NCBI RefSeq assembly: GCF_000720185.1 | Contig: NZ_JOIY01000034.1 | Location: forward strand, 67,450 to 131,449 | Length of the DNA stretch: 64,000 bases | Source: Streptomyces sp. NRRL S-340 | GTDB lineage: Bacteria; Actinomycetota; Actinomycetes; Streptomycetales; Streptomycetaceae | Direction: 5' to 3' | In this document: piece after piece, positions 24,838 through 33,958 of the stretch | How positions within the stretch are numbered: position 1 is the stretch's first letter | How the letters are laid out: the number at the start of each line of letters is the position of its first letter | Position numbers and translations under genes: made by a program | The notes under the pieces: model-generated | Told to the model about the DNA's origin: nothing | Database searches by the model: none | The model's input: the letters and a program-made list of their open reading frames with translations, nothing else

Positions 24838-25901
24838 GAGTACAACTGCACCTTGCTGTGGTCGCCGATGACGAGACGGTGGGCCTGCGGGAGCCGGGGC
24901 GCCGCGGCCACGGTCGCCTCGCGGCCGATGAGTGACTGCTCGATCCGGGCGGCACCCTCCACACACGCGCCCCGCAGGAGCACGGAGTAGCCGATCGCGC
25001 TGTCCTCGATCCGGCAGTCCTCGGCGATGGCGGTGTAGGGGCCGACGCTGGAGTTGCTGACGACGGCTCCCGCCCCGATCACCACGGGGCCGACGATACG
25101 CGACCCCCTGACGACGGCGCCCTCCTCGACACGGACCCGGCCCACCAGCACGCTGTGCGGGTCGACCTTGCCGTCGACGCGCCCCTCGATCCGGTCCAGG
25201 ACGTGCCGGTTGGCCTCCAGCATGTCGTCGACGCTGCCGGTGTCGCGCCAGGGCCGGGTGGTCGTCTCGCCGCGCACGGCCAGGCCCCGGTCGATCATCC
25301 ACTGCACCGCGTGGGTGATCTCCAGCTCGCCGCGGCCGGAGGGCCGGATGGCGCGCACCGCCTCGTGCACGGCCGGGGAGAAGGCGTAGACGCCGATGAG
25401 CGCGAGGTCGCTGGCCGGGTGCTCGGGTTTCTCCTCCAGCCGCCGGACCAGTCCGCCGTCGTCGACCTCGGCGACGCCGAAGGCGCTCGGGTCGGGCACC
25501 GGGGTGAGCAGCAGCCGTGCGGCGTCGTGGCCGGCCGCGGCGCGGCGCACGAAGCCGCTGACACCGTCCTCCAGGTAGTTGTCCCCGAGGTAGAGCAGGA
25601 AGTCGTCGTCGCCGAGGAAGTCCCGGGCGAGCAGGACCGCGTGCGCGAGGCCGAGCGGCGCCGACTGGTGCAGGTAGGTCACCCGCACGCCGAAAGCCGC
25701 TCCGTCGCCGAGCACCTGGCGGATGTCGTCGGCGTGGCCGCCGACCACGACACCCACCTCCTCGATGCCCGCCTCGGCGATGGCCTGCAGGGCGTAGGCG
25801 AGGACGGGTTTGTTGGCGATGGGCAGGAGCTGTTTGGCGCGTGTGTGGGTGAAGGGCCGCAGTCTGCTGCCTGTGCCGCCCGCCAGGACCAGGGCTTTCA
25901 C
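24834..25901 (-). CDS. rfbA: Glucose-1-phosphate thymidylyltransferase (long form)
   Basis: Makes dTDP-glucose from glucose 1-phosphate and dTTP. 355 residues from a GTG giving MKALVLAGGTGSRLRPFTHT, the usual family start; a GTG at 25910 would add three residues. The nucleotide motif is GGTGSRLRP, followed by AKQLLPIANKPVLAYALQAI, LLYLGDNYLEDG and VRRLEEKPEHP. The C-terminal ~100 residues form a left-handed beta-helix (GPVVIGAGAVVSNSSVGPYT), so it is the StrD-like long type found in secondary-metabolite clusters rather than the short RmlA. Coupled to rfbB and divergent from the aminotransferase gene; equivalent to AcbA of the acarbose pathway. Confidence 0.92.
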   Translation of the reverse strand: MKALVLAGGTGSRLRPFTHTRAKQLLPIANKPVLAYALQAIAEAGIEEVGVVVGGHADDIRQVLGDGAAFGVRVTYLHQSAPLGLAHAVLLARDFLGDDDFLLYLGDNYLEDGVSGFVRRAAAGHDAARLLLTPVPDPSAFGVAEVDDGGLVRRLEEKPEHPASDLALIGVYAFSPAVHEAVRAIRPSGRGELEITHAVQWMIDRGLAVRGETTTRPWRDTGSVDDMLEANRHVLDRIEGRVDGKVDPHSVLVGRVRVEEGAVVRGSRIVGPVVIGAGAVVSNSSVGPYTAIAEDCRIEDSAIGYSVLLRGACVEGAARIEQSLIGREATVAAAPRLPQAHRLVIGDHSKVQLYS

Positions 25902-26021
25902 ACCGGCCACCGGTGTCGCGCAAGGGGCTGGGTCTGTGGTCTCACGGATCTCTCCTCGAACGCGGGTCGCGGTGTCACCGGCTGAGCTGTTCCTGACTCA
26001 AGCAGAGGTGTGCCGAGCAGC

Positions 26022-26048
26022 GCAAGGCGCTTCTGAAATTTTCAGCAA
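26022..26048. promoter_or_regulatory. Shared motif copy 2 with CTGAAATTTTCAG palindrome
   Basis: Begins GCAAGGCGCTTC and contains CTGAAATTTTCAG (26033-26045), a 6+1+6 dyad. A CTTGCAG element follows at 26052. Lies in the divergent rfbA/aminotransferase spacer (25902-26130) and matches 23678-23705, so it could control both directions. Confidence 0.45.
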
Positions 26049-26130
26049 GTCCTTGCAGAGGGCGCGTCTTTGGTGTTTGACTCGCCACCGGCATCGCCCA
26101 ACGGCGCGGCGCAGCGCGCAGTTCGCACAC

Positions 26131-27441
26131 ATGAGTTGGGGGCAGTACGTGACAGGTCGGCACCAGCGGGAACGGCTGGAGCGGGAGGCCGGGCATCTGG
26201 CACCGGGCGCCTCGGAGGAGGCCGCCGTGGGGCGCCGGGTGTTCGCCGAGGGCCGCGGCCCCGTCCTCACCGATCTCGACGGCAACCAGTACCTCGACTT
26301 CGCGGCGGGCACCCTGACCCAGTCACTGGGCCACGGGCACCCCGAGGTCGTCCGGGCGCTCACCGAGCAGGCGGGCCGGCTGTGGAACGTGCACGACTCG
26401 GCCACACCCGAGCGGGCCGCGCTCCTGGACCTGCTGGCCCGGCTGCTGCCCGAACAGCTGAACACCTATGCGCTGTTCTCCACCGGCGCCGAGGTCGTCG
26501 AGGCCGCGCTGCGCGTGGTGCAGGCGACCGCGCCGCCCGGCCGCAACCGGATCGGCGCGCTGCGCGGCGGCTTCCACGGCAAGACCATGGGCGCCCGGAT
26601 GCTCGTCCACTGGGACGTCGGCCACCAGGCGTTCGCCGGCAACTCCGTGCTCGGGTACTCCGCCTACTGCTACCGCTGCCCGCTGGAACTCACCTACCCC
26701 TCGTGCGGGGTGCGGTGCGCCTCGCTGGTGCGCCGGCACATCGCCGAGAAGCCGAACGTCTCCGCGCTGGTCTTCGAGCCCGTGCTCGGCGCCGCCGGCG
26801 TGGTCGTGCCGCCGCCGGGCTACTGGGAGCAGATCGCGGAGGCGTGCCGCTCCCACGGGGTGCTGCTCGTCGCCGACGAGGTGCTGACCGGCGGCGGCCG
26901 CACCGGAACGTTCCTGGCCAGCGAGCAGTTCGGCGTCGAACCCGACCTGGTGACCCTGTCCAAGGGGATGGCCAGCGGGTTCCCGTTCGCCGTGCTGGCC
27001 GGGCGCTCGGAGCTGCTGCGCCATCCGGCGGCGGCCGGGGCGGGGGCCTACGCCTCGACGTACGCGGGCAACCCGCTGGGCATCGCCGCCGCCCGCGCCA
27101 CCCTGGAGGTCGTCGAACGCGACCGGCTGATCGAGCGGGTACGGGTCCTCGGGGACCTGCTGCGCGAGCGGCTGGCGGCGCTGCACGCGCGGTTCGACAA
27201 CCTCGGTGACGTGCGCGGCATCGGACTGCTGTACGGACTGGAGTTCGTCACCGACCGGGCGAGCCGCACCCCCGCGCCCGACCTGGCCCGCGCGGTGTAC
27301 ACCACCGCGCTCGACCTGGGTCTGCGGGTCGCCCTCGGCGGGCACATCCTGCGGCTGGCACCGCCGTTCACCCTGGACGAACCGCTGCTGGACGAGGGCG
27401 TGCGACTGCTCGAACAGGCCATGGAGCGGGTGCTGTCGTGA
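26131..27441 (+). CDS. Class III PLP aminotransferase, probable dTDP-4-keto-6-deoxyglucose 4-aminotransferase (AcbV/GacV type)
   Basis: 436 residues, fold type I, class III. Landmarks: YLDFAAGTLTQSLGHGHPEV, FSTGAEVVEAALR, LLVADEVLTGGGRTGTFLA (Asp binding the pyridine N) and LVTLSKGMASGFPFAVLAG, whose Lys (~278) forms the Schiff base. Sugar aminotransferases are usually DegT-type; acarbose AcbV is, from memory, an exception of this GabT-like class, which fits here. A Cys-rich insert (YSAYCYRCPLELTYPSCGVR) is unusual and could bind a metal. Start ATG 26131 has no clear ribosome site; GTG 26149 behind GGGGGC is an alternative. First gene of the long operon; the stop overlaps the next start (GTGA). 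Confidence 0.85.
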   Translation: MSWGQYVTGRHQRERLEREAGHLAPGASEEAAVGRRVFAEGRGPVLTDLDGNQYLDFAAGTLTQSLGHGHPEVVRALTEQAGRLWNVHDSATPERAALLDLLARLLPEQLNTYALFSTGAEVVEAALRVVQATAPPGRNRIGALRGGFHGKTMGARMLVHWDVGHQAFAGNSVLGYSAYCYRCPLELTYPSCGVRCASLVRRHIAEKPNVSALVFEPVLGAAGVVVPPPGYWEQIAEACRSHGVLLVADEVLTGGGRTGTFLASEQFGVEPDLVTLSKGMASGFPFAVLAGRSELLRHPAAAGAGAYASTYAGNPLGIAAARATLEVVERDRLIERVRVLGDLLRERLAALHARFDNLGDVRGIGLLYGLEFVTDRASRTPAPDLARAVYTTALDLGLRVALGGHILRLAPPFTLDEPLLDEGVRLLEQAMERVLS

Positions 27442-28529
27442 TCGTCGCGGAGAACCTCGTCAAGGAGTTCCGGATCCCCGAACGCAGGTCCGGCCTGGCC
27501 GGCAGCCTGTCCACGCTGCTGACCCGCCGGCACCGCGTCGTGCGCGCGGTCGACGACGTGTCCTTCACCGTCCCGGCCGGCTCGAAGACGGCGTACATCG
27601 GCGCCAACGGGGCCGGCAAGTCCACCACGATCAAGATGCTCACCGGCATCATGACGCCCACCAGCGGGCGCTGCCTGGTCGGCGGCATCGAGCCCTACCG
27701 GCACCGGCAGCTCAACGCGCGCGGCATCGGCGTCGTCTTCGGACAGCGCAGCCAGCTGTGGTGGGACCTGTCCGTGCCGGACTCCTTCCGCATCCTGCGC
27801 AGGATCTACGACATCCCCGACGCGGTCTACCGCCGCAACCTCGCCCTGTACCGGGAACTCCTGGACATCGACGCCCTCGGCGGCACACCCGTGCGCCAGC
27901 TCAGCCTGGGCCAGCGGATGCGCGCCGAGATCGCGGCGAGCCTGCTGCACGACCCGGCGGTGGTGTTCTGGGACGAGCCGACCATCGGCCTGGACATGGT
28001 CCTCAAGGACGCGGTGCGCCACCTGGTCAACCACGTCCACCGGGAGCTGGGCACCACGGTCGTGCTCACCAGCCACGACATCACCGACATCGCCGCGATC
28101 TGCGACAGCGCGCTGGTCGTGGACCGGGGGCGGGTGGTGCACCAGGGCAGCATCCGGGACCTGCTGCGCGGCGCCGACCGGCGCTCGGTCGTGTTCGACC
28201 ACCGCGGCGGCCCCGCCCCCGCGGCGGCCTGCGCGGACATCGAGCGGGGACTGCCGGGGGTGACGGCCTCGCCCGGCGAGGACGGCCGGATCCGCGTGGA
28301 GTACCCGGTGGAGCGGCTCACCTCGCGACAGGTGCTGGGCTTCCTCCTGGACCGCTTCGACCTGGCGGACTGCTACGCGCCCGAACCGGACCTGGAGGAC
28401 GTGCTCCGCGAGATCTACGGCGGCGGACGGCGGGAGGCGGTCCCGGCCGGCGTCCCGGGCGCGGCCGACGTCCCGGCCGCGGACCGCGTCCCGGGCGCGG
28501 GCGCCCGGGAGGACGGTGGTCCCGTATGA
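27438..28529 (+). CDS. ABC transporter ATP-binding protein (exporter, AcbW type)
   Basis: 363 residues. Walker A GANGAGKST at 55-63, Q-loop FGQRSQLWW, signature LSLGQRMRAEIA (~157), Walker B AVVFWDEPTIGLD (~180) and switch His in LTSHDI. The signature LSLGQ in place of LSGGQ and the FGQRSQLWWDL motif mark the group of ATPases paired with ABC-2-type permeases of the DrrB/DUF990 kind. After residue ~250 comes a C-terminal regulatory extension and a Pro/Ala/Gly-rich tail. GTG start overlaps the aminotransferase stop; ATGA overlap to the next permease. With the two permeases it probably exports the pseudo-oligosaccharide, as proposed for AcbWXY. Confidence 0.9.
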   Translation: MIVAENLVKEFRIPERRSGLAGSLSTLLTRRHRVVRAVDDVSFTVPAGSKTAYIGANGAGKSTTIKMLTGIMTPTSGRCLVGGIEPYRHRQLNARGIGVVFGQRSQLWWDLSVPDSFRILRRIYDIPDAVYRRNLALYRELLDIDALGGTPVRQLSLGQRMRAEIAASLLHDPAVVFWDEPTIGLDMVLKDAVRHLVNHVHRELGTTVVLTSHDITDIAAICDSALVVDRGRVVHQGSIRDLLRGADRRSVVFDHRGGPAPAAACADIERGLPGVTASPGEDGRIRVEYPVERLTSRQVLGFLLDRFDLADCYAPEPDLEDVLREIYGGGRREAVPAGVPGAADVPAADRVPGAGAREDGGPV

Positions 28530-29437
28530 CCGGCTCGGCACCCGCACCCGCCTCCGGCCACGGACCCGGGCACGCATCCGCGTCCGGCCGCGCGCCCGGC
28601 CCCGGAAAGGTCCGCGGCCCCGGCCCCCTGGGGCGCGTCCGCCCCTACCTGTCCTTCGCCACCGGCGGCCTGCAGTCGCTGCTCCAGTACCGCTCGACGT
28701 TCGTCATGACCGGGGTCACCGCCGCGGCCGGCGCCGCCGTCACCGTCTTCCTGTGGCGGGCGGTGTACGCGGACGCCCCGCCCGGCGGCGGTCCGGGCGG
28801 TTTCACCGCCGAGGGCATCACCACCTACCTGCTGATGGCCCAGGTCCTCCAGGTGCTGCACGCCAACCGGGTGGACGACGAGGTCGCCGCCGAGGTGTAC
28901 CGCGGTGACGTCGCGGTCATGCTGGTGCGGCCGGTCAGCTACCCGGTGGTGCGGTTCTTCGCCTGTCTGCCCGTGGTCGCGGCCAACGCCGTGCTGGTCG
29001 GGGTGCCGGTGCTCGTCCTGTTCGCCCTGCTGGTGCCGCTGACCGTGCCCCGGCCGGCGGACGTGCCGCTGTTCCTGGTCTCGGCCGCGCTCTCCGTCCT
29101 CCTCGCCTTCTTCGTGAACCTGCTGACCGGGATGACCGGCTTCCTCACCACCAACACCTGGGGGGTGCGGATGGTGAAGCAGAGCGTGGTCGCCTTCTTC
29201 GCCGGTCAGCTGGTGCCGATCGCGCTCATGCCGGGCCCGCTCGCGGCGCTCGCCTCCGCGCTGCCCTTCCGCGGCATGGTCGACGCCCCGCTGACCCTGC
29301 TGCTCGGCCGCTACGACGGCTGGACGGGCGCGGCCGACGTGCTCGCCCGGCAACTGGGCTGGGTGGCCGCCCTGACGGTGCTCACCACCGTGCTGTGGCG
29401 GGCCTCGCTGAGCCGGCTGGAGGTGCTCGGCGGATGA
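28526..29437 (+). CDS. ABC-2 family permease (AcbX/AcbY type)
   Basis: 303 residues with a ~45-residue Pro/Gly/Ala-rich cytosolic N-terminus and about six TM helices from residue 60 on (for example FVMTGVTAAAGAAVTVFLWR and VPVLVLFALLVPLTV). The conserved EVYRGDVAVMLVRPVSYPVV loop is characteristic of ABC-2-like permeases that act in pairs with a single ATPase. ATGA overlaps on both sides give tight coupling to the ATPase and the second permease. Role: membrane half of the exporter. Confidence 0.85.
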   Translation: MTGSAPAPASGHGPGHASASGRAPGPGKVRGPGPLGRVRPYLSFATGGLQSLLQYRSTFVMTGVTAAAGAAVTVFLWRAVYADAPPGGGPGGFTAEGITTYLLMAQVLQVLHANRVDDEVAAEVYRGDVAVMLVRPVSYPVVRFFACLPVVAANAVLVGVPVLVLFALLVPLTVPRPADVPLFLVSAALSVLLAFFVNLLTGMTGFLTTNTWGVRMVKQSVVAFFAGQLVPIALMPGPLAALASALPFRGMVDAPLTLLLGRYDGWTGAADVLARQLGWVAALTVLTTVLWRASLSRLEVLGG

Positions 29438-30234
29438 CCCGGACGGTGTGGCGCCACGTGCGCCTGGCGTTCTTCCTCGGCGGTGTCGGGCTGCACCGGC
29501 TGACCGCGTACCGGATGGACTTCGCCCTGGGGGCGGGTGCCTTCCTGGTGCGGGTCGGACTCCAGACGGCGGTGGTGGGCCTGGTCTTCCGCCAGGTCCC
29601 GGCGGTGGGCGGCTGGACCTACCACGAGGTGCTGTTCCTGCTCGGCTTCTCGCTGCTGCCGCGCGGCCTGGACCACCTCTTCACCGACCAGCTGTGGGAA
29701 CTGGGCCGCAAGCTCGTGCAGCGCGGCGAGTTCTACCGCTATCTGATCCGCCCGGTGAACCCGCTCTTCTCGCTGCTGTCGGAGCGCTTCTTCCACCCCG
29801 ACGGCCTGGGCGAACTGGTCGTCGGCGCCGCCCTGGTGGGCTGGACCGGCAGCGAACTGGACCTGCACCTGACGCCGTTGCAGTGGGCCGTCGCACCGCT
29901 GCTCGTGCTGTGCGGGGCGCTCATCCACACCGCCGTGAAGCTGCTCTTCGCCTCGCTGTCCTTCTGGACCGTGACCAGCCTGCCGTCGATGTACGCGGCG
30001 AGCCAGGTGTCCGAGTTCGCCGCCTACCCGCTGGACATCTACCACTCCTCGCTGCGCGCCCTGCTGACCTGGGTGCTGCCCTTCGCCTTCACCTCCTACG
30101 TGCCGTGCGTCTACCTGCTGACCGGCGCGACGGGACTGGTGGTGTGGCTGCCGGTGGTGACGGCGGGAGCCCTGGCCGTCGCCCTGACCGTCTGGCGGCG
30201 CGGCGTCAACGCCTACGAGATGACCGGGAGTTGA
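29434..30234 (+). CDS. ABC-2 family permease, second subunit
   Basis: 266 residues, about six TM helices. The segment LVQRGEFYRYLIRPVNPLFS is the same charged loop as in the preceding permease (RGDVAVMLVRPVSYP), showing that the two are distant paralogues forming a heterodimer. The end VWRRGVNAYEMTGS resembles other DUF990-type permeases. It begins with ATGA overlap at 29434. Its stop is followed at once by alternative TTG starts of the kinase gene. Confidence 0.85.
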   Translation: MTRTVWRHVRLAFFLGGVGLHRLTAYRMDFALGAGAFLVRVGLQTAVVGLVFRQVPAVGGWTYHEVLFLLGFSLLPRGLDHLFTDQLWELGRKLVQRGEFYRYLIRPVNPLFSLLSERFFHPDGLGELVVGAALVGWTGSELDLHLTPLQWAVAPLLVLCGALIHTAVKLLFASLSFWTVTSLPSMYAASQVSEFAAYPLDIYHSSLRALLTWVLPFAFTSYVPCVYLLTGATGLVVWLPVVTAGALAVALTVWRRGVNAYEMTGS

Positions 30235-30239
30235 GCGAG

Positions 30240-31829
30240 TTGAGCGAGTCGCACGAGCCGACCGAGTTGAACGGGCCGAGCGTGATTGTGCCGGATGACG
30301 CGCAGCTCGGGGCGCTGCTGCGCGACGCCCCGTGGATGTCCCACGACGCCCGCGCCGCCGACCGCTTCGAGCGGATCGACCACGCGGTGCTGGGCCCGCA
30401 CGACCTGCTGCTCGTGGTGGCCGCGGTGGGCGGCCCCGCGTCCGGGCAGCGGTTCTTCGTCCCGGTACGGACCGGCGGGCCGGACGGCGCACCCGGGGGC
30501 GGGCCCGGGGACGGGGACGCCACCGCCGGACTCGCGGCCGTGCGCCGGGTGCTGGCCGGGACACCGCTGCGCACCGCGCGCGGCGGGGTCCTGGAGTTCC
30601 GGCGGGCGCCCGGCGTCCCGGCCGGCGAGGTGCGGCGCCTGCCGTTCGACCAGGGCTGGTCGTCCAACGCCCTGTCGCTGGTGGAGATCGGCGGCCTCGC
30701 CCACATCCACAAGACCTACCGGCGGCTGGACGAGACCGTCCGCGAACCCGGGCTGCTGCGGCTGATGAGCGGCACCGGGCGCACCCCCGAGTGGGCCGGT
30801 GACTACACGTACACCGACCCGGTGCGCGGCACCCGGCACCCGCTGGGCGTCCTGTACCGCCACGCGCCGGGCCGGGGCATCGACGTACCGCTGCGGGAGA
30901 ACCTGCGCTCCCTGTGGCCGCGGCTGACCGGGCAGGGAGCGGCGCCCGAAGGGCTCGTCCGGGCTCATCTGCGCCCCCTGGAGGAGAACCTGCGCGCCGC
31001 CGGGAGTTTCCTGCGCGCCTTCCACCGGGACCTGTCGGCGCTCCTGGGCGCGCCCTCGGCCGGCTATCCGGTGGGCGAGGCGCTGGAGCGTGCCGCGCGG
31101 CGGCTGGCCGGCCTGGAGGGCGCCGCACAGCCCCCGGCCGGAGCCTCGGGGGACGGGCCGTCCCTGCCGTCCGCCGCCCGAGGTGCCGCCTTCGCCGCCC
31201 TGGAGCGCGAAGTGGCTCTGCTGGGCCAGGAGTTCGCCGGGGCGGACACGGCGCCGGGCGCCGGGCCCTGCCACGGCGACCTGCACCTGTCGCACCTGCT
31301 GTGCGGTGAGCAGGACACCGACGGCGCCCCCTGGCGGATGAGCGTCATCGACCTGTCCACGCCCGCCGTGTCACCCGACGACCCGGCCTACGCCGCCCAG
31401 TCGCCGCTCCAGGACCTCGTCGCCGTCCAGCGCGCCCTGGAGTACTTCGCGGCCGACGAGGCCGCCTTCGAGAGCGCCCGCCGGCTCGGCATCGACTCCA
31501 CCCTGACCATGTACGCCTCCCTGGAGGTTACCGGCGAGGCGTCCCCGGACGGTGCCGACGGTCTGCCGCCCGGCGGGCGGGCCGTGGTGGACGCCGTGTT
31601 CCGCACCGCCGACACCTGGCGCGCGCACGTGCTGCGCCTGCTGCTCGGCCCCGCCCCCGACAGCCCGCTGCGGCGCCTGCTCTACCTGCGCCGCCTGCTG
31701 CACGAGCTGGGCTACAACCACGACCACGCCCGCCCCTACCACGCAGCGATCGACCTGCGCCACGCGCTCGCGCTGGCGCCGGACACCGCCCCGACGACCC
31801 CCGCCCCGACGACCCCCGCGAGGACATGA
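30240..31829 (+). CDS. APH/maltokinase-like phosphotransferase, probable cyclitol or sugar kinase
   Basis: 529 residues. The C-terminal half has the aminoglycoside-phosphotransferase/maltokinase catalytic core: CHGDLHLSHLLCG (catalytic Asp) and MSVIDLSTPAVSPDDPAYAA (metal-binding Asp), then SPLQDLVAVQRALEYFAADE, a maltokinase-like helix. The N-terminal half has the maltokinase-style cap, with NALSLVEIGGLAHIHKTYRR probably carrying the ATP-binding Lys. No ATG exists in this region; TTG 30240 is chosen since GGGAG lies nine bases upstream (TTG 30231 overlaps the permease stop; GTG 30282 is later). In acarbose biosynthesis one kinase (AcbU) phosphorylates C1 of the cyclitol; this gene is a candidate. 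A true maltokinase role is the alternative. Confidence 0.7.
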   Translation: MSESHEPTELNGPSVIVPDDAQLGALLRDAPWMSHDARAADRFERIDHAVLGPHDLLLVVAAVGGPASGQRFFVPVRTGGPDGAPGGGPGDGDATAGLAAVRRVLAGTPLRTARGGVLEFRRAPGVPAGEVRRLPFDQGWSSNALSLVEIGGLAHIHKTYRRLDETVREPGLLRLMSGTGRTPEWAGDYTYTDPVRGTRHPLGVLYRHAPGRGIDVPLRENLRSLWPRLTGQGAAPEGLVRAHLRPLEENLRAAGSFLRAFHRDLSALLGAPSAGYPVGEALERAARRLAGLEGAAQPPAGASGDGPSLPSAARGAAFAALEREVALLGQEFAGADTAPGAGPCHGDLHLSHLLCGEQDTDGAPWRMSVIDLSTPAVSPDDPAYAAQSPLQDLVAVQRALEYFAADEAAFESARRLGIDSTLTMYASLEVTGEASPDGADGLPPGGRAVVDAVFRTADTWRAHVLRLLLGPAPDSPLRRLLYLRRLLHELGYNHDHARPYHAAIDLRHALALAPDTAPTTPAPTTPART

Positions 31830-33958
31830 CCGTCGTGAACGCGCCCCGGCCGCCCCGCACCTCCCCCGAGCCCCGGATGCACGTCATCGAGACGTACTTC
31901 GAGTGCTGCGGCTTCGACCACACCTTCCTGCAGGGCGGCACCTCCGTCTACCTGTGGAACCTCTCCAGGACCTTCGCCGCCCGCGGCCACCGGGTCTCCA
32001 TCGTGACCCCGGCGCACGGCCGCCTCGACGACCTGCGCAGCCGCTACGACGTGGAGGACCTGCCCTACGACGACGCCTACACGCTGCCGGTGGCCCTGGA
32101 CACCCGCGTGTGGCACGGCTTCCCCTCCGAGGTGCGGCTGCCGCTGCGCACCACCGCCCACCGCATCCGGCTCGACGGTGTGGACCTGTACTTCCTGTCC
32201 AACGAGTACCTGGACCGGCTGCCGGACACCTTCTACCCGCCCTACTCCGCCAAGGGACGGGACCTGGTCTTCTTCAAGCCGCTGGTGTTCCAGGTGGACT
32301 GCGTGCGGTTCCTGCGCGCCTGGTTCGGCCAGGAGCGGGCGATCGTGCACGCGCACGAGCCGTACTACCACCACCTGCTGCCGGCCGCGCTGCGCGCGGA
32401 CCCCACCAAGCTGGTCGTCAGCAACGTGCAGAGCAACATGCCGATCGCGAAGAAGGTGTACGCGCCCGAGGTGGAACGGCTCTTCGAGCTGCTCGGCGTG
32501 GACGTGAAGCTGCCCGGACCGGACCCCGAGCCCGACGTGCCCGCGGCCGTCGTCCAGTACCAGCAGCTCACCCACCTGCACTACACCTACCCGCAGGACC
32601 ACGTGGCGCTCTACGAGCTGACCGCCGAGCACGCCGACCTGATCGACTTCCTCTCCCCCGGTCAGCTCGACTTCTACGCCTCCTTCCGGGACACCCCCTT
32701 CGAGGCGCTTTTCCGGCGGCTGCCGATCGCCGACGTGGTGCGGCGCAACGCGCACAAGATGTTCGTCGGCGGCTGCGCCATCTCCGACCAGTGGCTGGCC
32801 TGGGACCCCGAGGGGGTCGACCGGACCGAGGTGCTCGGCGGCCTGGGCCTGGACCCGGCGCTGCCCACGTTCTTCCACAACGCCCGCTACGCCGTCCACC
32901 ACAAGGGCCAGGTGGAGCTGGTGCGGGCCGTGGACCGGGTGCTCGGCGAGGGCCTGGCGGCCAACTTCGTCGTCCGCTGCATCTCCGGCGCCGGCATCGA
33001 CGACCCGTACTTCCACGAGGTCGCCGCCCGGCACGCGGGCCGGCTGCACCTGGAGTGGGAGCGGGTGCCCGAGGAGCGGGTGTTCGCGTACGCCGCCGCC
33101 TCGGACTTCGCGCTCTTCCCGTCCAAGTTCGAGATGGACACCTTCCTCATCGCGCAGGGCGAGGCGATGGCCGCGGGAGCGGTGCCCATCGCCACCGACC
33201 AGCGTGGCATGGAGCACTTCCGGCACGCCGACGGACCGGAGACCACCACCGGCTTCGCGGTCAACCGGTCCTTCGCGGAGGACGACGAGCTGCTGGTCGC
33301 CGCGCTCGCCGACCGCATCCGGCAGGCGGCGGCGCTGTGGTCCGCGGAGCCGGACCGCTACCAGGAGCTGTCGCGGCGGGCCTCGGCAGTCGCCCGGGTC
33401 TTCACCTGGGACCACTGCGCCGACCTGCACCTGGCGGCGTTCACGGAGCTGTGGGAGGGCCGGCCGCCGGTTCTGTCTCCTGAACTCGCCCTGAGGCACG
33501 GCTGGTTCGACCTGCTCCCCGACGACCTGGGGTACGACCGGCAGGCCGCGGCCGACGCCGCCGTGGACCACGGCGACCTCGACGCCTACGCGCGCCACGC
33601 CCCGCTCGACGCGGACGCCGCCCGCCGGATCTTCCGTGCCGCCTGGCTGCGGGCCGACTTCGCCGCCTGCGAGCAGGTCCTCGCCCGCGTCCCCGGCGCC
33701 GTGCCGCCCGCGGAGGTGACCGCGCTGCGCGAGCGCCGGCGGGTGAGCGGCACCCGTCTGGAGTACCGGCTGCCGCACGCCGAACGGGTGGAAGTGGTCG
33801 GCGCGCGGCCGGACTCGGACCGGGCCCTGCCCGAGGTGACCACCCTGGAGCGCACCGCACCGGGCGTCTTCACGGGTGAGGCACCGGCCGACGGCACCCA
33901 GCTCCTGCTCACCCTCTCCTGCGGCCGTGTCACCTGGGACGAGGTGCGCCATGTCTGA
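31826..33958 (+). CDS. GT5 (starch/glycogen synthase-like) glycosyltransferase, AcbS-like
   Basis: 710 residues, GT-B fold. The N-terminal domain begins [20 protein letters not shown] after ~17 extra residues, with [20 protein letters not shown] (the K-x-G-G donor loop is Q-G-G here) and [10 protein letters not shown]. The C-terminal Rossmann domain has [20 protein letters not shown] and [20 protein letters not shown], the donor-binding ExxxxxxxE-like region. Residues after ~530 form a further ~180-residue region shared only with the fused GT at 36046. By pathway analogy it is a pseudo-glycosyltransferase or GT joining activated cyclitol, aminodeoxyglucose and maltose. ATGA start overlap; 8-nt overlap with the next gene. 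Confidence 0.82.
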   Translation: MTVVNAPRPPRTSPEPRMHVIETYFECCGFDHTFLQGGTSVYLWNLSRTFAARGHRVSIVTPAHGRLDDLRSRYDVEDLPYDDAYTLPVALDTRVWHGFPSEVRLPLRTTAHRIRLDGVDLYFLSNEYLDRLPDTFYPPYSAKGRDLVFFKPLVFQVDCVRFLRAWFGQERAIVHAHEPYYHHLLPAALRADPTKLVVSNVQSNMPIAKKVYAPEVERLFELLGVDVKLPGPDPEPDVPAAVVQYQQLTHLHYTYPQDHVALYELTAEHADLIDFLSPGQLDFYASFRDTPFEALFRRLPIADVVRRNAHKMFVGGCAISDQWLAWDPEGVDRTEVLGGLGLDPALPTFFHNARYAVHHKGQVELVRAVDRVLGEGLAANFVVRCISGAGIDDPYFHEVAARHAGRLHLEWERVPEERVFAYAAASDFALFPSKFEMDTFLIAQGEAMAAGAVPIATDQRGMEHFRHADGPETTTGFAVNRSFAEDDELLVAALADRIRQAAALWSAEPDRYQELSRRASAVARVFTWDHCADLHLAAFTELWEGRPPVLSPELALRHGWFDLLPDDLGYDRQAAADAAVDHGDLDAYARHAPLDADAARRIFRAAWLRADFAACEQVLARVPGAVPPAEVTALRERRRVSGTRLEYRLPHAERVEVVGARPDSDRALPEVTTLERTAPGVFTGEAPADGTQLLLTLSCGRVTWDEVRHV

